Assembly (NCBI GenBank): GCA_036346275.1
Contig: CM070725.1
Location: forward strand, 20,326,216-20,390,215
Length of the DNA stretch: 64,000 bases
Source: Otatea glauca
Taxonomy: Eukaryota > Streptophyta > Magnoliopsida > Poales > Poaceae
Direction of reading: 5' to 3'
In this document: piece by piece, positions 1 to 10,519 of the stretch
How positions within the stretch are numbered: the stretch's first letter is position 1
Layout: the number at the start of each line of letters is the position of its first letter
Translations under genes and position numbers: made by a program
Notes under the pieces: model-generated
What the model was told of the DNA's origin: nothing
The model's database searches: none
Seen by the model: only the letters and a program-made list of their open reading frames with translations

Positions 1-484
1 TACCGGGTTTTCTTGCACTGTTTTCAAAGCATACTACCTAGACCTGCTAACCTATCAACTAGACCTCAATCCGACGGCCCTCATTGATCCACGCGGCATC
101 TAGCTAGCATCATCTCCTTTCCTCGTCTTCTTGACTTGCCCGAACTCCGTCTCCGATCATCTTCCGGCGATCTCCAACCGTCTGGACCTCCTACGCTCCT
201 CGCCTAGTCCCAGTCATCCTCCGCCTCACCATGACCTAGCACCATCGCCCTGCAACCATCAAAGACAAGAAAAAACCTTTCATAGCAATGCCCACAATGA
301 TATGCAATAAACCCATCCAACTCATCACTACCGCGCCCATACGGTGATCGCGCTCCTAGCAGAGACAACTCAAATTGCTTCATTTTGAAAATCAATCCAA
401 ATCAAACTCAAACTTGAGCACACCTTGCTCAAATAAAGTCAAATACTCATCACAAACATGGATGGACCTCCATATGGTCCTTCA
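1..484 (-). repeat. Partial LTR of the copia-A (Sirevirus-like) family
   Basis: This stretch is nearly identical to 29301-29788, the end of a solo LTR, and on the minus strand it begins with the family's TGAAGGACC terminus at 484. The DNA to its right (TAACCCC) is not the polypurine tract that would flank a 3' LTR in this orientation. It is therefore either a solo LTR or the 5' LTR of a minus-strand element whose body lies outside the window to the left. It interrupts the Tekay-like LTR that resumes at 485. Confidence 0.85.
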
Positions 485-2465
485 TAACCCCTTTAGCTAG
501 TGTTTTAATTCTATTAATCTAAATAATTTTAGCATCTATAATTCGAAGTTATAAATATAATAATTCATAATTTTTAGCCTCTTGAATTCGTAAGTCAAGA
601 TTAGATAACCTATAGAAGGAACCATGTTTTGCTCATCATAAAAGCCATTAAGTATATGAATGTGTTTTTACCTAAATCATGAGGCCTTGAAATCATATAA
701 TTCAACCCTAATATATACCTATTTTCTTTAGTAAATCTTTATTTGGTTTTCTGTCTGTTTTCTTTTTGCCCTTATTAAAGTTGGTTTTTGTTATATTTCC
801 GATTGATCGACGTGTAGAATCTGACGTCCCTTCCTCCGTTGTTGCCTCCATCAGCGGTGGCCTCGTCTTCGTCGTAAGCAATAAATAAGCAAGGCAAGCA
901 CCCCCTTTGATCATTTTGATCACAGTAATTAATTTGCATCGTGTTTATTAAAATGTTTCATGCATGCGTTTACTTTCTGTAAATTCGCTATTTTGTGGTG
1001 CGGGTAGTTATACCTGTTATATCATGAAACTTCCTTGATAAGTATGGACATGTGAACCTTGATAACCATAGATTAAGCTTAGACATTATTTAATGTTATC
1101 TTGGGTATATCCGATTACATAATTAACCATGCTTAGCCATGCTTTAGAACCAATGAAGTAGATGATCAGATCAAATTTTATTTCTTGAGAAATGGAAAAT
1201 GTTGGATATGACACTGTTGGTTACTGGTACTTTGATTAAAAACCCAAAATAAAACTATGGTTTTGATGCGGGCGATTAATGGCGATAGCCAGATGTGCAA
1301 AGGGAAATGCACGTAGTGTAGGGTGGAGTATCGCCCGTGTTGGACTAAGGACCGAGCAATGGGACGGTAGATCCCAGATTTCGTGCAACCACGAGGGCTT
1401 GTATGGGCATGTCTTAGCCTATTAAGTTGTTTAGATGTGGCTTTGCATCTAAGGAAAGCGGGAGATAGCACGGCATTCCGGTCAGGTATGCCTGTAGGGG
1501 TTTCTACATACCAATGCAACGGTATACGCCTTGCCATGAATAGAAACGTGGTGTTGGGTGTGATGAAAGTGGATCCACGGCTTGGGTGAGTGTTTCTGTT
1601 TCCATGGCGAGGGTCAAACGTCCCGGCCTAGTGTAAAGCCACGTCTAGATACTGTAACGGCCCTGTATGATCTCCTTGCCGACACACCAAAGGAAGTGTG
1701 TTAATTGATCTGGCGAAAAGGTTGATCATTCCTTGTGGGTAAGGTGTACACCTCTACAGAGTGTAAGATCTAATCGATTAGCCGCGTCCACGGTCAAGGA
1801 CACTTGGTGACGTTATTCCATGCTAGAGTCTTTGGTATTTTCTAAAATGGGTTTGGTTTGAGCTTGTTTTAGCAGTTGTTGCTTTATGTCAAAGGGCTGA
1901 CATTGTTGGATTCCATTTCTGGATTACTCGATGCTCACGAATGGTTGTGAGTATTACTTATGCTTTACTTATTTCATATCTGTCAACTTGCTCTTACAAA
2001 TTCCGTTTACAAATAACTTTATTTTGAAATATCAATTCTGCTTTATGCAAATTAACTGTAGTAGCCTCCTTTGAATTGACCTGCATATATTATAGGTTTT
2101 GCTAAAGTCTTGCGGAGTACGAAAGTACTCACCCTTGCTTATATGTTGTTTTTAGGTGGATAAGTTAGCGAAGCTTCGAAGTTATCTCTTTCGTCGCAGG
2201 TTGCGGGATTATCTTCGTCGTGTTCTTTCTTGAGTTTATGCCTTGTCAGTTGCCTGCGGGTCGGATGGGTACACTGCAGGACCTTGCTTCTTTTGCTGCT
2301 GTAATCTCTGAGATGTAAAGTTTTCTTTGTATATAGCTTCCGCTTAACATATTTGTTGTATGGTTGTGATTCCAATTGTTGTAAACATGTGAGTGCTAGC
2401 TACTGATCCAGGGAATAACACAATAATCACATGGAGGTTCCTGTTCATCAGAATGGGGTCTCACA
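485..2465 (+). repeat. Tekay-like gypsy LTR, 3' portion, plus orientation
   Basis: The reverse complement of 45629-47520 can be followed along this stretch. Examples are the TTAGCATCTATAATTCGAAGTT block near 530 and the block near 1250 that pairs with 46870-46920. The LTR ends in CA at 2465, directly next to a MULE transposase reading frame. No tRNA primer-binding site follows, so it is a solo LTR or the downstream LTR of an element. Its left part is cut by the LTR at 1-484. No coding content is supported inside it. Confidence 0.75.
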
Positions 2466-3605
2466 TTCTGCTTCGCCCTCCATGCCTTCCCATAGCTAAT
2501 TGTGTACTGATATCTATTCACAATTGCTCGGATAATAGCACGGGGCTCAAAATTCAGGTTCTCAACTATCTCTGGGTACATTACACTCGCGATATACCCG
2601 GACGACAGGTTCCTGTGAGCCACGTGGTTTCTCGATCATACAACTATCTTTATTCAACCTTCGAACATAGCCAGTGGGTGCCTCATTTGGGCTTGTACAC
2701 GTGCACTCTCTAGGGGCACCCTTGCATCTCGCACACCACGTCGTAGCAGGTTGGGGTGGACTTCTTAACCCTGAAAGTTCTTCTTAGTGATAATTCCTAA
2801 TCTTTAACAACATCCTGCACTGCCTCTTTTGTAGGGTAAATGCTGTTAGGCCTCACCTCATTGTCGCTATACTACCAAGGTGTATCATTGCCTTCATTTA
2901 CAACCAGGTTATTAAATTGATACGTGCTCCAATCTGCTGGCACCAACAACTCAGCACATTTATCTTCCTCATTCGAGTTATCGTCGTCTTCCACTTCTAT
3001 TTGTTGATATTCAAGGTCTTCCTCTTCCATCTGTGCTATTACTTCCTCAATTTCCTCACCTTCGTCTACTTGCCCCCTCGTATCTTGCCTGATGTTTCCA
3101 TCATCCTCCCCAATCTCAACTTGCTCACCACTCTGGTAAACGATATCCTCATTGCATCTCTGAACATGCTGCTCCCGGCTAGATTCCCCAATTTCAGTGT
3201 CACCATAAGTGAACTCATTTTAAGGCTCACTACACTCACCGGCGTCCAGTTGCTGCTGTGGGGCAACAACCCTTTCGTACGCTTGCACTAAAAGCACTCG
3301 ATACCATCCACGTTGCTCCGCCCCCCTCACATATCACCTCCAAGATGTAGTTCCCTTCAGCTCAACTAACTCCCAATAAACAGGATCATCTCTCATGGTA
3401 CAAAGGCAAGATAACTTGAGCTGGCACTTCTCTGGTTCCATCCGAAACGTATAATACAACCAATTCAACACAGAAGAAAAGTATGCTCTTCGACCCTACT
3501 TAAACTTCTCTCCACATACTGAAAGTTACTCAGATCCGCACCCTCCGAGCCATACATGACAACCCTTTCTCCATAAAAGATTCTAAATGGAACTCGTTCT
3601 GACAT
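2466..3605 (-). pseudogene. MULE (Mutator-like) transposase, N-terminal part, broken
   Basis: Read on the minus strand from an ATG at 3603-3605, the pieces resemble the N-terminal region of plant MuDR/MULE transposases: a block with FRIFYGERVVMYG, then LVQAYERVV, an acidic Glu/Asp stretch (about 2990-3110), LVVNEGNDTPW, the YPTKEAVQDVVK block and finally ISYGKAWRAKQ. The frame is broken by a shift near 3480 and by in-frame stops in the EVR-YPTKEAV and CYDVVC regions. It ends at 2466, where the Tekay-like LTR cuts it just after the AWRAKQ motif, so the catalytic DDE part is absent. Family assignment is from motif memory. It cannot make transposase. Confidence 0.75.
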
Positions 3606-4148
3606 ATCTGCGAACCTATTCATTAACACACGAATTAATTACTCTTCGTAAAAAGTACTATATCTATTTGCTAAAAAAATTATACGTATGTATATCTACA
3701 CTCGGAGAAATACATATCTATCTACATTCCTAAAAATATACATCTCTCTACTTCTATTCTAAGAAAAACATCTACATTCCTACAAATATCATTACTTGGA
3801 AACCAAGTGTGCCCATTTCTGATGTAAAAAACTATTACGTCTTGAAATTTTCAAGTTGTTCAATTAGCATGTATATTGTTATGGGACAAAACTAGATTCT
3901 GAAAACTATACGAAAAATATCTACATTACTAAAATATTCATCTCTGTACTTGTATTTCTAAAAAATATCTACAGCCCTAACAATATATATATGTGCACTT
4001 CTATATGTAAAAAAACATATCTATCTACATGCATTTTCACAAACCGACTTAAAATATAACTAGATTTAACTACATTTTGTTGCTAAACACTACCATGATT
4101 TCTTACTACACACTAAACAAATCGGACGCTGCTACGGCCGCTACAGGA

Positions 4149-4385
4149 TTACAACCCTAAACACTAAACAAAATAAACCACGAAAATAACTAGATCTAAC
4201 CCTAACCCTAAACACTAAACAAAATAAACCGCGAAAATAACTAGATCAAACCCTAGCCCTAACCCTAAACACTAAACAAAATAAACCGTGAAAATAACTA
4301 GATCTAACCCTAACCCTAAACACTAAACAAATTAAACCACGAAAATAACTACATCTAACCCTAAACACTAAATAAAATTAACGGT
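4149..4385. repeat. Telomere-like minisatellite, about 5 units of 45-57 bp
   Basis: Each unit carries CCCTAAACACTAAACAAA, an ATAAACC-type segment and a GAAAATAACTA segment, separated by one or more CTAACCC steps. Unit starts (TAAACAC) fall at 4159, 4209, 4266, 4317 and 4362. The length differences come from changes in the number of telomere-like CTAACC/CCCTAA steps. It is interstitial, not a telomere. Confidence 0.85.
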
Positions 4386-4544
4386 AAAAAAATTACCTGC
4401 GTGTAGCCGCTGCTCTTCCTCCCTTTTTTTTTCTTCTTTTCGTCCTTCTCTTCCTCCCTTCTCTTTTCTCTTTTCTCTCTTCTTCCTCCCTCTTCTCTTC
4501 TCCCTCCCTTTCTTCTTCTCTCGGCCAACGAAATGCAACGCCAA

Positions 4545-4715
4545 GTCGCCCTCTGGTTGGGCGACAAGAGACCGCGCGCGCGCCTGTCGCCCAACCGTTG
4601 CTCGATTTTTCGGCTATCGCCCGTTGGGAGGGCAACACAGCCAACGGCTGGCTGATGTGGCACATGTCGCCCAACCAGTGGGTGACATCTACTTGCTCGC
4701 CCAACCAACGGGCGA
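4545..4715. repeat. Cluster of inverted GTCGCCC(AACC) motifs
   Basis: GTCGCCC at 4545-4551 pairs with GGGCGAC at 4559-4565. TGTCGCCCAACC recurs near 4585 and 4665, the latter pairing with GGGTGAC. CTCGCCCAACC near 4696 pairs with GGGCGA near 4709. This makes at least three short hairpins plus one longer imperfect one in 170 bp, with the same 7-11 bp word in both orientations. The role is unknown. Confidence 0.7.
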
Positions 4716-4981
4716 CAGGTGTATATTTTTGAAATTTTTTTATTTCGTAATATATTTTTGCAATTGGAATTAAAAAATGTATTATTTAAAAAAAATTCAA
4801 AAGTTATTCGGCTATTTGGTTAGCCACTTGGGCCACACTACTTTAGAAGAATTGGGAAGTAGGAGGTATGGCTGTGGGCTGAAATCTATTATGGGTATAA
4901 ATGTGAAGTATTTGGGCCAATTATTAGTATATATATATGTCTAATATACCTACTAAATACAAGGTATTTGCAAAAACATTA

Positions 4982-5001
4982 GGGTGTTCAAGTGAACACC
5001 C
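4982..5001. repeat. Perfect 9-bp inverted repeat with 2-nt loop
   Basis: GGGTGTTCA, a two-base AG centre, then TGAACACCC. It sits between the MULE region and the petC 3' flank and could mark an element edge. I found no partner copy in the window. Confidence 0.7.
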
Positions 5002-5468
5002 ATGGCCCTGATTGCCTGTGATCTCATAAACAATCTTCACCGTTATAATTATCGTGGACCACCCATGAGCGTGTAAAATTTTATCTTTTTATCTAGATTA
5101 GTGAGAGAATTTCTAAAATATTGCCCTTTTTCTAATTTAAGAATTTTTAACCCTCGACAAGGAGATATCTTTAATCTGGTTGTTTGGAGATACATAGATA
5201 TAAGGATAGATGCTATATCGCTGCCCAAATTCAAGAGATTTCCGTTAGGTTATATCAGGACAGATGCTATCAAAAGGTTTCCAACTCACAAGATTCAATG
5301 TCCTCAAAAGGTTATATACGCAATAAAACAGTTTCTGTTCTTTCATACAGTGTGTACATATAATTTGAAACAAGTGAATTTATAGCAGCATTCTCAAGAG
5401 AGCACAGGAGATGTAAGACTATGAGCTGATCACAGAAGTGAACATTGCTGCTGGAGCTTGTGCAAAGC
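5002..5468. other. petC 3' flank, no gene seen
   Basis: This is AT-rich DNA downstream of the petC stop codon on the minus strand. The part next to 5468 should contain the 3' untranslated region, but I see no strong canonical AATAAA on the minus strand. No other coding region is supported. Confidence 0.5.
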
Positions 5469-7536
5469 TTATGCCCACCACGGGTCCTCGCCGGTCCTGA
5501 AGTCGGTCTCGACCCACGGCACGAAGATGACCTTGCCATCGTCGATGTCGGCATGAACCAAGGCCAGCGACTGTTTCCGAAGAACAATACAGTCCAGATC
5601 AGTAAGCAAAAAAGCATCCTTCAGAAAGGTTCAGTTCAGTAAGACATTCAGAAGAATGGATTTGAAACATCTTCTTACCAGAGGCGCAGGTCCACGGACA
5701 ACCTTGCCCTGGTTGTTGTACTGGGATCCATGACAGGGGCAGATGAACTTGTTCTCGGCGGTGTTCCATGGCACGACGCAGCCAAGGTGCGTGCAGACGG
5801 CGTTGATCCCATAGGTCGCGAGTGTCTTGTCGGCCTCCACGACAAGGTAGGTAGGATCACCCTGCATGCACATACGTGGTTTTCAGCAAGTTACCACAAG
5901 TCATCAGCTTCATCCTGCACAACTTCTGAACCTTCATCGTGTGCTCACCTTCAGTCCCTGGGCGAGCGTACGGTCATTGGGACCGTGCGTCTTGAGCCAC
6001 TCATCGGCGAAGACGTCGTTGCCGAGCTTGTCCTTGGCGTAGGTCCCACTGCTGGCATTCCCTGAACTGTAAAGGAACACCAAAAGTTAGCTGCTGACAA
6101 GATGGCTCTGCTTGCTGTGTTAGCGGTTCATTGCAATTGCAAATTTGCAGCCCAAGTTAGGGTGATCAGAAATGGCGACTTACCCAGCGGGTACGAAGAA
6201 AGCGCCGTAGGGGACGATCATGCCGACTGTGGGGAGCGAGATGGCGCCGAGCAAGAGGAGGTTCATCAGCTCCCTCTTGCCCATGTCGGGGACGCGGTCG
6301 GCAGGGATGCTGCTCGAGGCCTGGCATGTGATGGTCCTCAGGCTGCGCTCCCGGCCGAAGCCCAGCCCCTTGACTGGCTTGCCCAGCGAAGATCGGGACC
6401 GGCAGAGCTGCCATTGTGCACACCATATGCAAGAACGTGTTTCAGTTTACTTTTGTGCGCCAATTGCCAAATGGTACTAGTGCTAACGTTTAAACCATAG
6501 TTACCGGATTTGCTCTAAACCCCCGCTAATCGCAAATCGGATTCATCGAATCCGAACCGATTTAAGGTATGAGGTTCATATTTACAGTAAAAATAGAAGA
6601 AAAAAAGGTGGCGAACTGTGAATCCAAATCCTGTACCATTTGGCTAGCATGCGGTGGTCACAGTTTGGTTGGGAGCTAGGTTGTCCTTTGAAATTTGAGA
6701 AATATGTGTTGGAACATAAGATTTTGGACTCTGTTGAGAAGCCTCGTTGAGCAGGTGAAAACTGCATCGAAGGTCTTCTTGGTTTGCAGAACAATGGTCA
6801 GAGGAATCATGCATTAAACTATAAAATTTATCGCCCAAAATCAACCGTCATTATATTGTTTTCCTTTCAGAAGTAACTACACCGAAATTTAAATCCCAAA
6901 ATGGTCACTAAATCACATAACATCTGCTGTCTCTTTCACTATCTAAAATCATTTCTAGAGAAAGTAGCCCTTCCATCAGTCAATTGCATTTGATCATCTG
7001 AATGATGTTTTCACCAAAGGTGCGTTTTTCATACAAGAGAACACAGAAGCTACGTTCTCGCTGATGACCAAGACCTAATCTGGCGCGTCAAGAATATTTA
7101 GAGCTCAGGTTTGGTAAAATGGCGGGATACGAAAACATATGAATGGGATGGGAAAGCGGGTGCAAAACATCACAGGAACGGGTGTTTGGATGACAGGAAA
7201 GACAAAAGCGTAGGAATTTCACGAGTGAATAGTATTCCGATTAACCAACTGGGGGCAATTTTCTTTCTCATTCATAGGCCAGACGAACCGAATACTCATC
7301 TCATCACCTCCCAATTGCTCTCGTCCAGTCATGGCTCTTGTCCACCAAGAACCAACATAATGGCCAGACTCTCTCACACCAAAACCACTACAGATGGGGG
7401 CATATCTAGTACACAAGAACAGACCAAGAATCCATCCACCAAAAAGATGTAGGCACGCAGTAGCAGCAGAAGCAGCGAGAAGAGAAGGGCTTACCTGAGT
7501 AGGGTTGAAGACGGTGGAGAGCGCGGTGGAGGCCAT
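5469..7536 (-). CDS. petC: Cytochrome b6f complex Rieske iron-sulfur subunit, chloroplast precursor
   Basis: Five coding exons on the minus strand: 7495-7536, 6184-6407, 5949-6066, 5679-5861 and 5469-5570. They total 669 nt, or 222 residues plus stop, close to the usual length for grass PetC. Every intron has GT...AG ends and the phases fit. Residues 1-45 or so form a Ser/Arg-rich, acid-poor chloroplast transit peptide beginning MASTALSTVFNPTQ. A membrane anchor follows (ELMNLLLLGAISLPTVGMIV) and then a Gly-rich hinge. The cluster-binding boxes are CTHLGC (residues 151-156) and CPCHGS (169-174), both complete in exon 4. The mature protein passes electrons from plastoquinol to cytochrome f at the thylakoid membrane. 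Intron 1 is long (1,087 bp). No damage is visible, and this is the only intact host gene in the window. Confidence 0.96.
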
Positions 7537-7760
7537 GGCTTGCTGCAGGCAGGGGAGGATCGAGCTAGCAGCTGCAGGGCTTGTGCTGTCCACAGGCTTT
7601 GTAGATGAGGCCCGGATTATTTGTCCCGGTGGCAAGCGGAGAGGGAACGGCCGGTGATTGGTTGACGCGCATTGACCCGGCTCAGACAGCCACATGCTTG
7701 TGTGGGTGGTGAGAGTTACCGCCTTATCGGCTAGCACACAGATTCATGAGTCTTAAGATC
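7537..7760 (-). promoter_or_regulatory. petC upstream / promoter region
   Basis: This region lies directly upstream of the petC ATG. On the minus strand a CCAATC box lies at 7656-7661, about 120 bp before the ATG, followed by a CT-rich stretch towards the start. I see no good TATA box at a normal distance; many nuclear photosynthesis genes lack one. The transcription start is not determined. Confidence 0.4.
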
Positions 7761-9596
7761 CTGATTGGAAGGTTATGGTTGGACTGAAAAGCTGTTTTTG
7801 ATTTGTTAAGCGGTTAAGTAGCTGTAGCTAGCGGCTATGGTTTTTCTTCGTGGCCGTTTGGCAAAATAGCCGTGGCTTTTCTTTAGTCCTCTTCCAAATC
7901 TGATCATCCCTCCCCAAATCCGAAGCAATCCATCCCCAAATCTGAAGTGGGCGAAGGCAAGCAGCAAGCGTGGAGGCAGCGGGGTAGAGGCGAGCAGCTA
8001 GGGCCGAGGCCGAGCGGCGCGGAGGCGGCGCCACGGACTTGAGCCGGGGCAGAGGCGAGCGATCGCCAGGAGGCAATGACCGGTCGCGAGGCGGGGGTGA
8101 GCTCGGTCGGGGTGGAGGCGAGGTCAGAGCGAAGGTCGGCGAGGCGGCGACCGAGCTCGGTCGGCGCGGCGGCCAAGCGAGCGAAACGGGCGAGTGAAGA
8201 CAGAGACGAAGGTCGAGTGAGTGAAAGCCACAACCACAACCCAAAACACCCTCCCCGCGGCTTCGACTTTGGGGGGTGGTTCGTGGTGGCTTCTAGCCTA
8301 GCCCCCCAAACTGGAGCTAAGAAGTGTCTTTGTGCGAGTGTGCAACTATGTGACTGGTTGAGAGTGGCTTACTGGCTTTAAACAGCTAGTTTGGGCACCC
8401 CAGGAGTCTGACTGTCTGAAAGGAATGAATATGATCAATACAGGACTACGTAGGATTTTGATTTAAACTCATTGAGCAGTATGAGAATAAACATGATCCA
8501 TACAGGTCTTGACAAGGTACGATACTTTGCATTTTGAATTCTAGTGTCCCATGTCATGTCAATGCTCTATATAGGATTCAACATAGGATCTATGTCTCAT
8601 AGGATTATTTTTTAGTACAAGATAGGTACAAGTCCTATTGCGACGAGCACAGTGGCATATTTAGGGATGTTTGTGCCTAAATGGCGGCAAGCGTGTGCAC
8701 CCATGGCTTCTCCTGTGGATTGTGCAGTGCGTACAAGCCACAGCCCACCAACTGATGCATCGTGTGCTAGCGGCGATTTCACCTTACACTAATCCACTCT
8801 ACCAGATGAACCCACGTATCGATCATCTTATCTGGGGCTGGGCTATGGCAAGTACCTCTTCAGGCTCTTTTGACTTTTGTAGCTACCTTATACATGCGCA
8901 TAACTACCAGAGTTTCGAATTTCACCAAAATTGGCCAAATTTGGTTCTTTCAGTCGGTCCCACAATAATTTTTTCCTATTTAAATTTTGATGGGTTCATT
9001 TAAATTTTGTCCAAAAAATCAAATTTTGGTCAACTGTGTCAAAATTTTTATTTTTTTTGTTCAACCATTTCTTCTCAAATTTAAATGAAATTTCCGAAAT
9101 TGCCAAAATTTGGTAGGTACAAAAGAAAAACGAAATTTCAAAACCCTACTCCCTACTTCCTCTCCCCGTACACTGTACCACTTTAATCTGATCAAGCCAA
9201 AATTTGGTGGGTACAAAAGAAAAACGAAATTTCAAAACCCTACTCCCTACTTCCTCTCCCTGTGCACCGTACCACTTTAATCTGATCGAGAAAAGCAACC
9301 ACCATTACTTCCATTGCAGTGATGCAACGCCTCCACACCTCCTGCTTCCTCCCTCCAACCTACCACCTCCCCCGGCACTGGTGAGCCTGCCGATTTCGTC
9401 TTCACTCCTCTTACTCGTCTTCGTCGCTACCCCTTCTTTTCTCCACACTTACATCCCGTTCGCTGTCACGATGGCTGTCTTGTCCATCTCTAGCGTCCTC
9501 CCCACACTCCTCCTCTACCTTACCGTCGCCTCAGACGACTAGATGTTACACTTCTGACGCATCTCCTTACTATAAAAAAGAAGGGGTACATGCGGT
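7761..9596. other. Intergenic DNA with a GC-rich island
   Basis: No gene supported. About 7960-8260 is strongly GC-rich, with repeated GAGGCG/GGCGAG words. The reading frames across it on both strands are low-complexity Ala/Arg/Ser/Pro and look like by-products of composition. About 8400-8650 has repeated TAGGATT-like words suggestive of a small non-autonomous element, but I could not define its ends. A 94-bp tandem duplication lies at 9103-9290. Confidence 0.5.
9103..9290. repeat. Tandem duplication, 2 copies of about 94 bp
   Basis: The block beginning CCAAAATTTGG at 9103 and running through CTTTAATCTGATC is repeated with few changes starting at 9197. Confidence 0.9.
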
Positions 9597-10178
9597 TGTT
9601 GGCACCGAAAAAGAGCCAATCGGCTTCAACACACGTGAACGTAGAGTTCAAACGTGTTCTAGGTGTGCCAGCCGATTTGATCCTACAATCGGCAAGATAG
9701 ATCGAAACAAATATCACAACCGATTACACAATCTGCAAAATAGATCTAAACAATTGTTAGAACCGATCAGATGATTGATAAAGATTTGTTTTTCCTGAAA
9801 AAGGTGATGCACAACAAGATTGGTATAAAAACAAACCTGAGATAACTGGCATAAGTCAATGATGATCAAAACGGTGATGCGCAACTTTATTGATCAAAAA
9901 TGAATTACAAAGAGATCTAAAAAGCTACTTCTAGTCAACAGAAAGTAAATAAAAGTAGACGCAAATAGTTTATTGATGTTTGTATATCTTTCTTCGTCTT
10001 GCCTTCTGACCCCTTTTATAGCATATAGGCCGATCATATCCTTCTCCGATTCTTCCTCAATTCGTATCAGCCTCAACTTCCTAGAAATAACTTCCACTTT
10101 CAGCCGATATCAGCTAAGAATCGTTATCCAAGCTTTAACTTCCAAATTAGCTATGCCTGCCAAATCCTGGTGTCAACA
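9597..10178 (-). repeat. Left LTR (3' LTR of the minus-strand element)
   Basis: 582 bp, colinear with 19155-19736 with scattered substitutions. It ends TGTCAACA at 10178 and is followed by TATGCCCCATATTTTTGGG, whose complement is a purine-rich tract, as expected next to a 3' LTR in minus orientation. Confidence 0.88.
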
Positions 10179-10519
10179 TATGCCCCATATTTTTGGGAGA
10201 TGATATGAATCTTCCAAAAATCTTCTTCATCGACTTTACCATGAATTTCCATTTTCACGCTCTTCTCGCCACTATTCTCAGTAACTTCTCCATTTGTTAC
10301 GTTATAAAATCTAGGAACGTGTAATTTCTCACCATATTTGCCCTTAAAACTTCATTGAAATTACCTACCAAATGCCACTGGTTTTACCTCTCTATAAATA
10401 CTGCACTTTACCCCATCATTTTCATGCCTCCTTGCTCACAACTCCCACATCGTCGGCTTCAATCGCATTTTCTCTAACTTCAGCATCTGTCAGTGTTCAT
10501 CTTCATCAGCTCACGACCA

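Larger units (their letters stand above)
3606..4981. other. Non-coding 5' region of the MULE
   Basis: No supported gene. About 3650-4080 is AT-rich with loosely repeated ATCTACATTCCTAAAAATAT-like words. It is followed by a telomere-like minisatellite (4149-4385), a purine/pyrimidine-skewed stretch (4390-4530) and a GC-rich block of inverted motifs (4545-4715). It lies upstream of the transposase start, so it probably includes the element's 5' untranslated and terminal region. I could not fix a terminal inverted repeat. Confidence 0.5.

Noticed and set aside
4149..4385. Telomere or subtelomere boundary
   Set aside because: Only a few CCCTAA steps in a minisatellite, with genes and elements on both sides.
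4361..4708. Two minus-strand frames rich in Glu, Lys and Arg
   Set aside because: They translate a pyrimidine-rich low-complexity stretch and the GTCGCCC hairpins; no family features.
7828..8381. Pro/Ser/Arg-rich frames on both strands upstream of petC
   Set aside because: By-products of the GC-rich repeat island; no conserved motif, and several overlapping frames are equally open.
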